Assembly: GCA_014379885.1 (NCBI GenBank)
Contig: JACMKW010000266.1
Location: 1-5,997 of the forward strand
From: Rhizobacter sp.
Lineage (GTDB): Bacteria > Pseudomonadota > Gammaproteobacteria > Burkholderiales > Burkholderiaceae
Direction: 5' to 3'
Length of the DNA stretch: 5,997 nt
The position numbers were made by a program, and so were the translations under genes. The stretch's first letter is position 1, and each line of letters opens with the position of its first letter. The notes under the pieces are model-generated. The model ran no database searches and was not told where the DNA came from. It worked only from the letters and a program-made list of their open reading frames with translations. Positions 1 through 5,784 of the stretch are shown here, piece after piece.

Positions 1-92
1 CCACCAGGATTGCTCCCGTGCTGCCGTTCGACTTGCATGTGTAAGGCATGCCGCCAGCGTTCAATCTGAGCCAGGATCAAACTCTTCAGTTC
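1..92 (-). rRNA. rrs: 16S ribosomal RNA, 5' end (partial)
   Basis: Read on the minus strand, positions 85 to 64 give the universal bacterial 16S 5' motif (AGAGTTTGATCCTGGCTCAG), followed by the conserved ATTGAACGCTGGCGGCATGC and the V1 segment. Aligning that motif to E. coli position 8 places the mature 5' end near position 92. The rest of the gene lies beyond the left edge, so only about 6% of the usual ~1,530 nt is here. The short V1 loop (GGCAGCACGGGAGCAATCC) and the GCATGCCTTACACATGC stretch are typical of Comamonadaceae and relatives, and are the main basis for the taxonomic call. The exact mature end is inferred, not seen. Confidence 0.97.
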
Positions 93-178
93 GATCTTGA
101 TAAATTACTCAAAGAATTGAAGTGAACATCACTTGCATGATCTTCATTTCTATCAGTGAGCGTTTTAGGTCCATGAGA

Positions 179-200
179 CCATGAGTCTTGCGACTCTTGG
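179..200 (-). other. GNRA-tetraloop hairpin in the rrn leader
   Basis: In the minus-strand RNA this segment reads CCA-A-GAGTC-GCAA-GACTC-A-UGG. A 5-bp stem capped by a GCAA tetraloop is extended past one A/A mismatch by three further pairs. It is probably a structural element of the pre-16S leader. It has no U tract and lies inside the transcribed leader, so it is not a terminator. The pairing is direct from sequence; the role is inferred. Confidence 0.6.
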
Positions 201-238
201 CACTCGCCTTTAAACGCCCACACTTATCGGCTGTTAGT

Positions 239-250
239 TTTTAAAGAGCT
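239..250 (-). promoter_or_regulatory. boxA antitermination site of the rrn leader
   Basis: The minus strand reads AGCTCTTTAAAA, matching the rrn boxA consensus TGCTCTTTAACA over its core GCTCTTTAA. In the known rrn antitermination system NusB and S10 (NusE) bind boxA RNA and help RNA polymerase resist premature termination across the long untranslated operon. It lies about 55 nt downstream of the inner promoter's predicted start and about 147 nt before the 16S, a normal arrangement. Identification rests on motif and position. Confidence 0.8.
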
Positions 251-278
251 GCAACTTGCTAGGCTTTGTTGCGTTGCC

Positions 279-298
279 GATAACGTTTTGCAGTTATC
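279..298 (-). promoter_or_regulatory. boxB-like hairpin upstream of boxA
   Basis: The minus-strand RNA has a perfect 6-bp stem, GAUAAC / GUUAUC, closing an 8-nt loop (UGCAAAAC). It lies 28 nt upstream of boxA and just inside the predicted transcript. A boxB hairpin followed by boxA is the standard order in rrn nut-like antitermination regions. The stem is seen directly; the function is by analogy. Confidence 0.65.
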
Positions 299-310
299 AG
301 CGAGAGAGCG

Positions 311-340
311 ATTCTGACATGTTTTCTAAACCCTTGTCAA
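311..340 (-). promoter_or_regulatory. rrn promoter, inner (P2-like)
   Basis: On the minus strand there is a perfect -35 hexamer TTGACA (340 to 335), an 18-bp spacer, and the -10-like hexamer CAGAAT (316 to 311, four of six matches). Upstream of the -35 lies A-rich sequence (GAAACTGAGAAAG) that could act as an UP element. The predicted start is near 304, followed by CTCTCTCGC. It is the strongest sigma-70 match in the region and lies about 210 nt before the 16S, a usual distance. Growth-rate and ppGpp/DksA control is expected for rrn promoters but is not visible here. Confidence 0.72.
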
Positions 341-422
341 ACACTCGGCTTTCTCAGTTTCCGCAGTTTGCTTGGTAGACCCAGTTGCTACCGGGCCAGT
401 GCTGCAATCAGCGAAGACCACG

Positions 423-452
423 ACTATAGCATCCTTTTTCTGGGCCGCGCAA
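423..452 (-). promoter_or_regulatory. rrn promoter, outer (P1-like, tentative)
   Basis: The minus strand has a good -10 hexamer TATAGT (428 to 423) preceded by an A-rich spacer (CAGAAAAAGGATGC). At 18 bp upstream sits only a weak -35 match, TTGCGC (452 to 447). Transcription would start near 416, about 325 nt before the 16S, giving tandem promoters as in many rrn operons. The weak -35 keeps confidence moderate. It lies 67-99 bp past the ptsI stop codon and could not serve any other gene in that direction. Confidence 0.5.
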
Positions 453-519
453 GGGCCTCGCCGTTTCGTTAACCCAGCGCGAGGGGAGTTTCGGTCTGTT
501 GCGAATACCGCACGAAGAG

Positions 520-2274
520 TTAGAGGCTAGTGGCCTCCGCGTCTTCACTTTCCAGCACCGCCTTCAAGTGTGGCGACAGCCTGCGGGTATCAGCGCGGAG
601 TACGCGTTGCTTGACGGCCGCAATTTGCGACGGGTGCATGGAAAAACTGCGCAGCCCCATGGCAAGTAGCAGCTCGGTGAACGCCGGGTCACCAGCCATC
701 TCGCCACACACGCTCACGCCCTTGCCGCTGGCTCGAGCATACGCAATGGTCTGCGCAATCAGCTGCAGAACTGCAGGGTGCCAAGGGTCGTATAGATGAG
801 CCACGGCCTCGTCGGCGCGGTCGATTGCCAAGGTGTACTGAATGAGATCGTTGGTGCCGATCGAAACGAAGTCGAAATGGCGCAACAGAGCAGGTAGTGC
901 AATGGCTGCGGCGGGCACTTCGATCATCGCGCCAACCTCGACGATGCCGTGTGGACGGCCCGCGTCCGACAGCTGCTGCTTGGCGCGTGCAATGGCTTCC
1001 AGCGCCAGGCGAACCTCGGCGAGGTGCGCCACCATGGGAATCAGCAGACGCACCTTGCCCAGCGCGCTGGCTCGCAAGATGGCACGCAGTTGCTGCCGGA
1101 ACATGCCCGGCTCCGACAAGCTCCAGCGAATGGCACGCAAACCCAGGGCCGGGTTCAACGCATGTTCGTGTCGAAGTTCGGCGCTGCTCATGCGATCGAG
1201 TGGCTTGTCAGCGCCGATGTCGACGGTTCGTATCGTGACCGGCAAGCCTTTCATGGCCTCCACAGCCGCCCGGTAGGCCTCGAACTGCTCGTCTTCTCCG
1301 GGCAGATCTCCACCACGGTTCATGAACAAGAACTCGCTGCGGAACAGGCCGACACCCACAGCACCTGCTTCCAGGGCCGCAGCCGCGTCCACCGGCAATT
1401 CGATGTTGGCCTGCAACTCGACGCGCTCGCCATCCAGCGTCACAGCCGGCGTGTGCCTCAAACGTGACAAGCGGTCGCGCTCGAGCCCGCTCTGGCGCTG
1501 ACGGAAGCGGTACTCCTCCAGCAGCAGCGGCGACGGATCGACCACCACGACGCCGTTGTCGCCATCGATCACGACCCAGTCGTCCTGGCGAATGATGTGG
1601 CTCGCCTCACGGGCGCCGACCACAGCCGGGATGTCCATGCTGCGCGCGACGATGGCCGTGTGCGAGGTTTTCCCACCCACATCGGTGATGAAGCCCGTGA
1701 AGATGCTGCGCTTGAACTGCAACATGTCGGCCGGCGCGATGTCATTGGCTACCAGCACCAGCGGGTCTTCACCGGCGAAGTCGCGCGGGCTGACACCGGG
1801 CGCGGGCGCGTACGATGATGACGGCCCGCGGCCCATTGCGCGCAGCAATCGCTCGACCACCTGCTCAAGGTCGGCCTTGCGCTCGCGCAGATAGTCGTCT
1901 TCCATGTCGTCGAACTGGCGCGCGATCACCTCGAGCTGGGCTGACAGCGCCCATTCGGCGTTGTAGTGCCGATCCTGTATCCACAGCTTGGTGGCGCCAG
2001 TGAGCGTGTCGTCGTGCAGCAGCATGAGGTGCACGTCGAGCAAGGCTGACAGTTCACCCGGCGCATCGCCGGGCAAGTCACGCTGCAAGGTACTCAGCTC
2101 GCTGGCCACCGCATCGCGCGCCACGCGCAGGCGCTCGATTTCCTCCTCGATCTGGCTCTCTTCGATGAAGTAGTGGGCCACGTCGATCCGGCTGGACGCC
2201 ACCAGCACTGCGCGCCCGATGGCCACGCCTCGTGAAACCGGCAAACCAAAGACCTGAAAGCTCATGCGAGGCAT
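520..2274 (-). CDS. ptsI: PTS enzyme I (phosphoenolpyruvate-protein phosphotransferase)
   Basis: This cytoplasmic enzyme autophosphorylates from phosphoenolpyruvate (PEP) and passes the phosphate to HPr, the first step of the phosphotransferase relay. At 584 aa it is full length for the family. Residues ~7-140 form the N-terminal HPr-binding region, and ~170-245 the swivelling phosphohistidine domain with GGKTSHTAIVARSMDIPAVVG-type signature; His205 is the active site. The C-terminal PEP-binding TIM barrel (~275-560) carries GLFRSEFLFM (Arg312), the second family signature SIGTNDLIQYTLAIDR (471-486) and the catalytic Cys in VCGEMAGDP (Cys523). The start at 2274 has a GGGGTGG ribosome site at suitable spacing; Met4 is an alternative. 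Unusually it is cut off from ptsH by an inverted gene, so it needs its own promoter in 2275-2402. No convincing terminator was found before the rrn promoters. Confidence 0.97.
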   Translation of the reverse strand: MPRMSFQVFGLPVSRGVAIGRAVLVASSRIDVAHYFIEESQIEEEIERLRVARDAVASELSTLQRDLPGDAPGELSALLDVHLMLLHDDTLTGATKLWIQDRHYNAEWALSAQLEVIARQFDDMEDDYLRERKADLEQVVERLLRAMGRGPSSSYAPAPGVSPRDFAGEDPLVLVANDIAPADMLQFKRSIFTGFITDVGGKTSHTAIVARSMDIPAVVGAREASHIIRQDDWVVIDGDNGVVVVDPSPLLLEEYRFRQRQSGLERDRLSRLRHTPAVTLDGERVELQANIELPVDAAAALEAGAVGVGLFRSEFLFMNRGGDLPGEDEQFEAYRAAVEAMKGLPVTIRTVDIGADKPLDRMSSAELRHEHALNPALGLRAIRWSLSEPGMFRQQLRAILRASALGKVRLLIPMVAHLAEVRLALEAIARAKQQLSDAGRPHGIVEVGAMIEVPAAAIALPALLRHFDFVSIGTNDLIQYTLAIDRADEAVAHLYDPWHPAVLQLIAQTIAYARASGKGVSVCGEMAGDPAFTELLLAMGLRSFSMHPSQIAAVKQRVLRADTRRLSPHLKAVLESEDAEATSL

Positions 2275-2320
2275 CGTAGCAGCGCCACCCCGGCATGCAC
2301 CTGGGAGCGACCCGCGCCAT

Positions 2321-2360
2321 CTGTCATCGCCGCGTCATGCCGCCTTCACGCTGGCGTCAC
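2321..2360 (+). promoter_or_regulatory. Pho-box-like array upstream of olsB
   Basis: Four 7-bp units recur at exact 11-bp steps on the plus strand: CTGTCAT (2321), GCGTCAT (2332), CCTTCAC (2343) and GCGTCAC (2354), each separated by 4 bp. The first unit is identical to the 7-bp repeat of the E. coli Pho box, and 7-bp repeats with 4-bp spacers are the known layout for PhoB dimers. A -10-like CACCAT follows at 2371-2376, 10 bp after the last unit, matching the usual Pho promoter where the box replaces the -35. The spacers are GC-rich where E. coli has AT-rich ones, and the third unit is weak. The array is also 47 bp upstream of the ptsI start. Confidence 0.5.
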
Positions 2361-2391
2361 GCCCGCACACCACCATCGCAGCACGATTCAC

Positions 2392-2396
2392 AGGAG
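2392..2396 (+). promoter_or_regulatory. Ribosome binding site deciding the olsB start
   Basis: AGGAG lies 6 nt before the ATG at 2403, ideal spacing. The reading frame stays open upstream to an ATG at 2295, but that ATG lacks a comparable site. Starting there would add 36 residues not resembling the family and would place the Pho-box-like array inside the coding region. This site is why the 2403 start is preferred. Confidence 0.8.
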
Positions 2397-2402
2397 CTAG
2401 CC

Positions 2403-3248
2403 ATGCGGGATCTGCCTCTGCCGACCATGCCCATCTCTGCGCTGCGTGCCGACACGTCCCGGAGGTCACTTCACCCGCGCTCAACGTCTGCCGAGCCTGC
2501 CCGCCATGACGCGGCTCGGTTTGAGGTGGTTTGGGCTCGCGATGAAGCAGACATTCGCGAGGCGCAACGCCTGAGGCACCTGGTTTTTGCCGATGAAATG
2601 GGCGCCCGCTTGAGCGTGCCGCACGGCGCGCCGGCCGGCCACGACATCGACATGTTCGACGCCTTCTGCGAGCACCTGCTGGTGCGCGCACCCGGCGAGG
2701 CCGGTGAATCCGGGCCGGTGATCGGCACCTACCGTGTGTTGACTCCGGAATCGGCCAAGCGGGTTGGCGGCCTGTACAGCGAGACCGAGTTCGACCTCAC
2801 ACGCCTGCGCCCGCTGCGCGGGACGATGGTTGAGCTGGGCCGCTCCTGTGTTCACCCGGCATGGCGCTCGGGCGGCGCCATCATGGCGCTGTGGGGCGCG
2901 CTGGCCGAGTTCATGGTTCGCAACCGGCTTGACACCATGGTCGGCTGCGCCAGTGTGAGCATGCGCGACGGCGGCCACTTCGCGGCCAGCCTGTGGGAGC
3001 AACTGCGCCACACCCACTTGGCACCCATCGAACTGCGGGTGACACCGCGGCTGCCGCTGCCGGTGGAAGACCTGCAGCACGATCTGGATGTGGAAGCCCC
3101 GGCATTGATCAAAGGCTACCTGCGCTGCGGAGCCAAAGTGCTGGGCGCACCCGCCTGGGACCCTGACTTCAACACCGCCGATCTGCCGATGCTGATGCGC
3201 ATTGCTGACCTGCCCGCGCGTTACCGAAAGCACTTCCTCGGCGCCTGA
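2403..3248 (+). CDS. olsB: OlsB-type GNAT N-acyltransferase (ornithine lipid biosynthesis)
   Basis: Predicted 281-aa acyltransferase of the OlsB/GNAT superfamily. OlsB transfers a 3-hydroxyacyl chain from acyl carrier protein to the alpha-amino group of ornithine, giving lyso-ornithine lipid; OlsA then adds a second acyl chain. Visible family motifs are RHLVFADEMGA (58-68), FDAFCEHLLV (85-94), GTYRVL (108-113), ELGRSCV (144-150), GCASV (181-185), LIKGYLRCGAKV (235-246) and WDPDFNTAD (252-260). The first ~38 residues look disordered. No signal peptide or membrane span is seen, so it probably acts on the inner face of the membrane. The gene lies inverted between ptsH and ptsI, and no olsA is in the window. 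The upstream array suggests PhoB control. The family is clear; the acceptor amino acid is inferred. Confidence 0.85.
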   Translation: MRDLPLPTMPISALRADTSRRSLHPRSTSAEPARHDAARFEVVWARDEADIREAQRLRHLVFADEMGARLSVPHGAPAGHDIDMFDAFCEHLLVRAPGEAGESGPVIGTYRVLTPESAKRVGGLYSETEFDLTRLRPLRGTMVELGRSCVHPAWRSGGAIMALWGALAEFMVRNRLDTMVGCASVSMRDGGHFAASLWEQLRHTHLAPIELRVTPRLPLPVEDLQHDLDVEAPALIKGYLRCGAKVLGAPAWDPDFNTADLPMLMRIADLPARYRKHFLGA

Positions 3249-3272
3249 GGCAACGTTGAGGCAGCGGACGGC

Positions 3273-3542
3273 TTATTCGCCTTCGCCGAACTTCTCGTTG
3301 ATGAGGGCGCGCAGCGCGTCCATCGCAGCCTGCTCGTCGGGGCCAGCGGTTTCGATTTCCACCTCGCTGCCCATGCCAGCGGCTAGCATCATCACGCCCA
3401 TGATGCTCTTGGCGTTGACGCGACGGGCATTGCGGCTCATGAACACGTCGCTTTGAAAGCTGCCAGCCAGTTTGGTGAGCTTGGCCGATGCGCGGGCATG
3501 CAGCCCGAGCTTATTGCTGATGTTGATGCTTGTTTTGATCAT
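3273..3542 (-). CDS. ptsH: PTS phosphocarrier protein HPr
   Basis: This 89-aa protein carries phosphate from enzyme I to IIA proteins in the cytoplasm. The phosphorylation site is His15 in LGLHARASAKL; many HPr proteins have Pro two residues after the Arg-Ala-equivalent position (HARPA) where this one has Ala-Ser. The regulatory Ser46 lies in NAKSIMGVMMLAAG, the target of HPr kinase/phosphorylase in organisms that have it, as many beta-proteobacteria do. The start is placed at the ATG at 3542, giving normal HPr length; the frame stays open upstream for 29 residues that do not look like HPr. The start codon lies inside the IIA gene, overlapping its last 32 nt, so translation is probably coupled. 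It ends 24 bp from the convergent olsB stop, with no clear terminator between. Confidence 0.95.
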   Translation of the reverse strand: MIKTSINISNKLGLHARASAKLTKLAGSFQSDVFMSRNARRVNAKSIMGVMMLAAGMGSEVEIETAGPDEQAAMDALRALINEKFGEGE

Positions 3543-3960
3543 TGGCACCGGGTTTGAAGGCTTGGTTCTGCGGCTTCGAGGTGGCCACCTGCATGACGCC
3601 CTGCGTTGCGCCGGCCACCGCGCGTGCAACCACCGCGTCGAGCGACTCGTCGGCGTAACACAGTGAACGCCACAGCATGGGCACGTTCACACCGGCGATC
3701 ACCTTCACATGCAGACCGTCGGCCAGGCGCTGGGCCACGTTGCAGGGTGTGGCACCGAACACGTCGGTGAAGATGAGGGCGTCGGGGTTGCTCACTTTGG
3801 CAAGCAGCACACGTGCGCGGGCTTCGATTTCTTCGACGGTTTCGTCGGGCTGCACGTCGAGCGCCTCCAGGCGCCGCCCGCAGTCAGGGAACGTGTGCTG
3901 AGCCACCGCCTTCAATGAAGACGCCAGCGGCGCGTGGGCAATGATCAGCAAGCCGGGCAT
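3511..3960 (-). CDS. manX: PTS system mannose-family IIA protein
   Basis: This 149-aa single-domain IIA protein of the mannose (ManX/EIIA-Man) family accepts phosphate from HPr. His9 in LLIIAHAPLASSL matches the phosphorylated histidine of E. coli ManX, and ALIFTDVFGATPCNVAQRLA (61-80) matches the conserved Asp-containing loop. No IIB, IIC or IID gene follows, so it probably signals and does not transport, as in the known incomplete PTS of beta-proteobacteria. The tail after ~127 is rich in Gln, Asn, Lys and His, partly because its last 32 nt are read in another frame as the start of ptsH. No Shine-Dalgarno precedes the ATG; GATAAT lies exactly 6 nt upstream. The gap to the MFS gene upstream is 18 bp. 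The symbol is by homology only. Confidence 0.9.
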   Translation of the reverse strand: MPGLLIIAHAPLASSLKAVAQHTFPDCGRRLEALDVQPDETVEEIEARARVLLAKVSNPDALIFTDVFGATPCNVAQRLADGLHVKVIAGVNVPMLWRSLCYADESLDAVVARAVAGATQGVMQVATSKPQNQAFKPGANDQNKHQHQQ

Positions 3961-3966
3961 GAGGGA

Positions 3967-3972
3967 ATTATC
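3967..3972 (-). promoter_or_regulatory. Possible -10 element giving a leaderless manX transcript
   Basis: The minus strand reads GATAAT, five of six matches to the sigma-70 -10 consensus, followed by TCCCTC and then the manX ATG. A -10 at this spot would start transcription at the A of the ATG. There is no Shine-Dalgarno sequence, which agrees with leaderless translation. No good -35 is found 16-18 bp upstream (the sequence there lies in the end of the MFS gene), so this stays tentative. Confidence 0.35.
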
Positions 3973-3978
3973 AGAGTT

Positions 3979-5214
3979 TCAGCGCGGGTGAACCGTCACC
4001 GTACGGGTTGGGCTGCGCTCATCTCGCCACAAAAACCACACATAAGACAGCGCACTGCACACTCCCATCAACGCAAAAGCCCCTCTGAAGGCTGACACGG
4101 TGCTCCATCCCGAAGCCATCAAGGCATCGACAACGGCTCCTATGCTCCATTGCAGAACAAAAACCCCCGCAAAGATCACCAGGTTGTAGGCTGACAAGGC
4201 CCGCCCCGCCAGCGAAGCCGGGAAAGCCTGTCCAATCGCCGGCTGCGACAGCGACACGAAGGTGCTCGAAACGCAGAACAGCGCCCACACCCAGGCCGTC
4301 GCGCCCTCCCCCAAGGCCACGCCCAGGAACAAGGCCACAAGGCTCAGCGGCATGCCCCAGGCGATGAGCCCGTGCGCCGTCCAGCCCCGTGCATACAACC
4401 TCGGCACCGCCACACCCCAGCCCATGAATGTCAGCAGCATGGCCAGGTTGATGGCGAACAGCCCACCTGCCGTCTGCTGCGCCGACCAGCCGCACACACG
4501 CGTCAACCACGGCCCCACCCACAGCGACTGCAGCGCCACCATGCTGCCGTACTGAAAAAACGCCATCGGCAGATAGCGCACAAAGGTCGGGTGGCGAAAG
4601 ACCTCGGCGTACCCGCCAGCCGGGATCAGCGACGGCGCGGCCATAGGCGAATCTGCCGGCACCACCCGCGCGATCAACACCATGGCCAGCACGAACAGCA
4701 GCGCCAGGCCCCAGAACAAGCCACGCCACCCCAGCGTCGGCAACAACCACTGCACCGGCAGCGTGGAGGCCACCAGCCCGAGCGAGCCGGTCATCAGCAT
4801 CCATGAGTTGGCGCGCATCTGCGCCGTGGGGGCGAAGTTGCGGCGAAAACTCGTCATCGGCGCCATCAGGCAGGCACCCACGCCCATGCCGATCAGCGCA
4901 CGCGCCAGGGTGAGTGCGGCGAAGCTCCTGGCCAATGCAAAGGCGCTGCAGCCCACAACCGCCACCGCGAGAAAGACAAGCAACACCCGCTTCGGTCCAA
5001 CACGGTCGAGTGCGCTGCCCAGCGGCAGTTGCATCGCCGCAAAGCCGAGGAAGTAAGCCCCGGCCAGCAGGCCCAGGTTGGCCGCGCTCAGGTTGAGCTC
5101 GGCGCTGAACGCGGGTGCCAGCGTCGCCACCACGCCGCGCACCAGGGCTGAAGGGAAATAGGCAAACGCGAAGCTCAGGAACATGAGCGCCGCCGTTCGG
5201 GCGGGCAGCGTCAT
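3979..5214 (-). CDS. Major facilitator superfamily (MFS) transporter
   Basis: This 411-aa inner-membrane protein has hydrophobic stretches consistent with 12 membrane helices in two halves, with a central cytoplasmic loop around 183-210. The MFS motif A between helices 2 and 3 is clear: [11 protein letters not shown] at 66-76, with Asp70, Arg71, Gly73 and Arg76. Helix 4 has the Arg-rich start [12 protein letters not shown] (103-114). The substrate cannot be told from sequence. Its ATG overlaps the stop of the upstream lipoprotein gene as ATGA, so the two are very probably cotranscribed and translationally coupled. The C-terminus is short and hydrophilic, with Arg, Thr and Pro. The following manX is only 18 bp away, but may have its own promoter. 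Confidence 0.88.
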   Translation of the reverse strand: MTLPARTAALMFLSFAFAYFPSALVRGVVATLAPAFSAELNLSAANLGLLAGAYFLGFAAMQLPLGSALDRVGPKRVLLVFLAVAVVGCSAFALARSFAALTLARALIGMGVGACLMAPMTSFRRNFAPTAQMRANSWMLMTGSLGLVASTLPVQWLLPTLGWRGLFWGLALLFVLAMVLIARVVPADSPMAAPSLIPAGGYAEVFRHPTFVRYLPMAFFQYGSMVALQSLWVGPWLTRVCGWSAQQTAGGLFAINLAMLLTFMGWGVAVPRLYARGWTAHGLIAWGMPLSLVALFLGVALGEGATAWVWALFCVSSTFVSLSQPAIGQAFPASLAGRALSAYNLVIFAGVFVLQWSIGAVVDALMASGWSTVSAFRGAFALMGVCSALSYVWFLWRDERSPTRTVTVHPR

Positions 5215-5747
5215 GAAGGCAGTTTGAGGCTGTCGAAGAAGGTGGCCACAGCCTCGCTGCCGGGCTCGGCGCCCATCACCGTGGCCTGGAACACGCGGGT
5301 ACCTTTGACGAAGAAGCCGGTCTCCAGCTTCACCACATCACCACCTGGGAGCTTGCCTTCGATGCGCACCCGCTCGGCCTGCGGGTTGGGTGTCATGCCG
5401 CGCACTCGCATCGGCGCGACCACGCGGGCCACCGCACCGAGATTCGACACCGAAGCCGCCCGAAGCGCAGCCAACGCCGGAGTGACCTTCGATGGCTCCG
5501 CGGTGTCGGCGAAGGCCAGCGCCCAGGTGGCGTCACCGGCACGGCAGGCGCTGAGCACCATGCGCACCGGCGCAGCAGCCAGCGTCACCATGCGTGCGTC
5601 CGTGGTCGGTTTGCAGGGGAACAGCGCTACGACCCCACCCCCTTCGGGCCTCACCTCGCGCCAATCCAGAGTGGGTGAGCACGCGCACAGCAGGACAAGC
5701 GCCAACAACGTGGCCAGACGGCCACCAAAGGGAGGACAACAAAGCAT
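5211..5747 (-). CDS. Predicted lipoprotein of unknown function
   Basis: This 178-aa protein starts with a short basic region (Arg10) and a hydrophobic stretch ATLLALVLL, followed by the lipobox-like LCAC, so Cys23 is the likely lipidated residue after signal peptidase II cleavage. The mature part begins [15 protein letters not shown] and has no recognised catalytic motif. Two further cysteines, Cys45 (FPCKP) and Cys68 (SACRAG), could form a disulfide in the periplasm. The frame is open upstream to 5810, but starting at 5747 puts the signal peptide at the N-terminus and avoids overlap with the divergent gene. There is no Shine-Dalgarno; GATAAT lies 6 nt before the ATG. Its stop overlaps the MFS start by 4 nt, so the pair may work together. 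Confidence 0.75.
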   Translation of the reverse strand: MLCCPPFGGRLATLLALVLLCACSPTLDWREVRPEGGGVVALFPCKPTTDARMVTLAAAPVRMVLSACRAGDATWALAFADTAEPSKVTPALAALRAASVSNLGAVARVVAPMRVRGMTPNPQAERVRIEGKLPGGDVVKLETGFFVKGTRVFQATVMGAEPGSEAVATFFDSLKLPS

Positions 5748-5753
5748 CGGGCC

Positions 5754-5778
5754 ATTATCACGTTGGCTGCGTGACAAT
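5754..5778. promoter_or_regulatory. Inverted repeat in the divergent gap (possible operator with two -10 elements)
   Basis: ATTATCACG (5754-5762), a 7-bp spacer TTGGCTG, and CGTGACAAT (5770-5778) form 9-bp arms matching at eight of nine positions, centred at 5766. The centre coincides with the middle of the 37-bp gap between the lipoprotein start (5747) and the CoA-transferase start (5785). The outer half of each arm is also a -10-like hexamer, GATAAT leftward and GACAAT rightward, each 6 nt before its start codon. This could be an operator for a dimeric regulator, back-to-back promoter elements, or both. No good -35 was found for either direction. Confidence 0.4.
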
Positions 5779-5784
5779 CTTTGG

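Larger units (their letters stand above)
93..304 (-). other. rrn operon leader (pre-16S transcribed spacer)
   Basis: This is the stretch between the inner rrn promoter and the mature 16S 5' end, markedly more AT-rich than the neighbouring genes. On the minus strand it holds, in order, a boxB-like hairpin, boxA, the segment GCCGATAAGTGTGGGCGTTT familiar from comamonad rrn leaders, and a GNRA-loop hairpin. The part next to the 16S should form one arm of the RNase III processing stem, but the partner arm lies outside the window, so this cannot be checked. No protein-coding gene is supported here. Confidence 0.8.

Noticed and set aside
374..392. Small hairpin GGTAG / CTACC between the two rrn promoters
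   Set aside because: A 5-bp stem with a 9-nt loop is too weak to assign a role and could easily occur by chance.
456..484. Inverted repeat CCTCGC / GCGAGG after ptsI as a terminator
   Set aside because: The loop is 17 nt, the stem only 6 bp, and there is no U tract on the minus-strand transcript, so it is not called as a terminator.
842..1467. Several plus-strand frames antisense to ptsI
   Set aside because: All lie over strongly conserved enzyme I sequence and translate to low-complexity Arg/Ser/Ala-rich peptides with no plausible ribosome sites.
2295..2402. Upstream ATG extending olsB by 36 residues
   Set aside because: The ATG at 2403 has an AGGAG at ideal spacing. The extension looks unlike protein of this family and would cover the Pho-box-like array.
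2481..3233. Long open frame on the minus strand opposite olsB (about 250 codons)
   Set aside because: It is antisense to a gene with clear OlsB motifs. Its translation has no recognisable family pattern, and long shadow frames are expected in GC-rich DNA.
3246..3263. Direct repeat TGAGGCA (3246 and 3257) and palindrome CAACGTTG (3251-3258) between olsB and ptsH
   Set aside because: These are short and overlap the olsB stop codon. They do not form a convincing bidirectional terminator and are likely chance.
4019..4804. Long open frame (about 261 codons) in another frame of the same strand inside the MFS gene
   Set aside because: The MFS frame has membrane helices and motif A over the same stretch. 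The alternative translation is Gly/Ala/Arg-rich with no domain signal.
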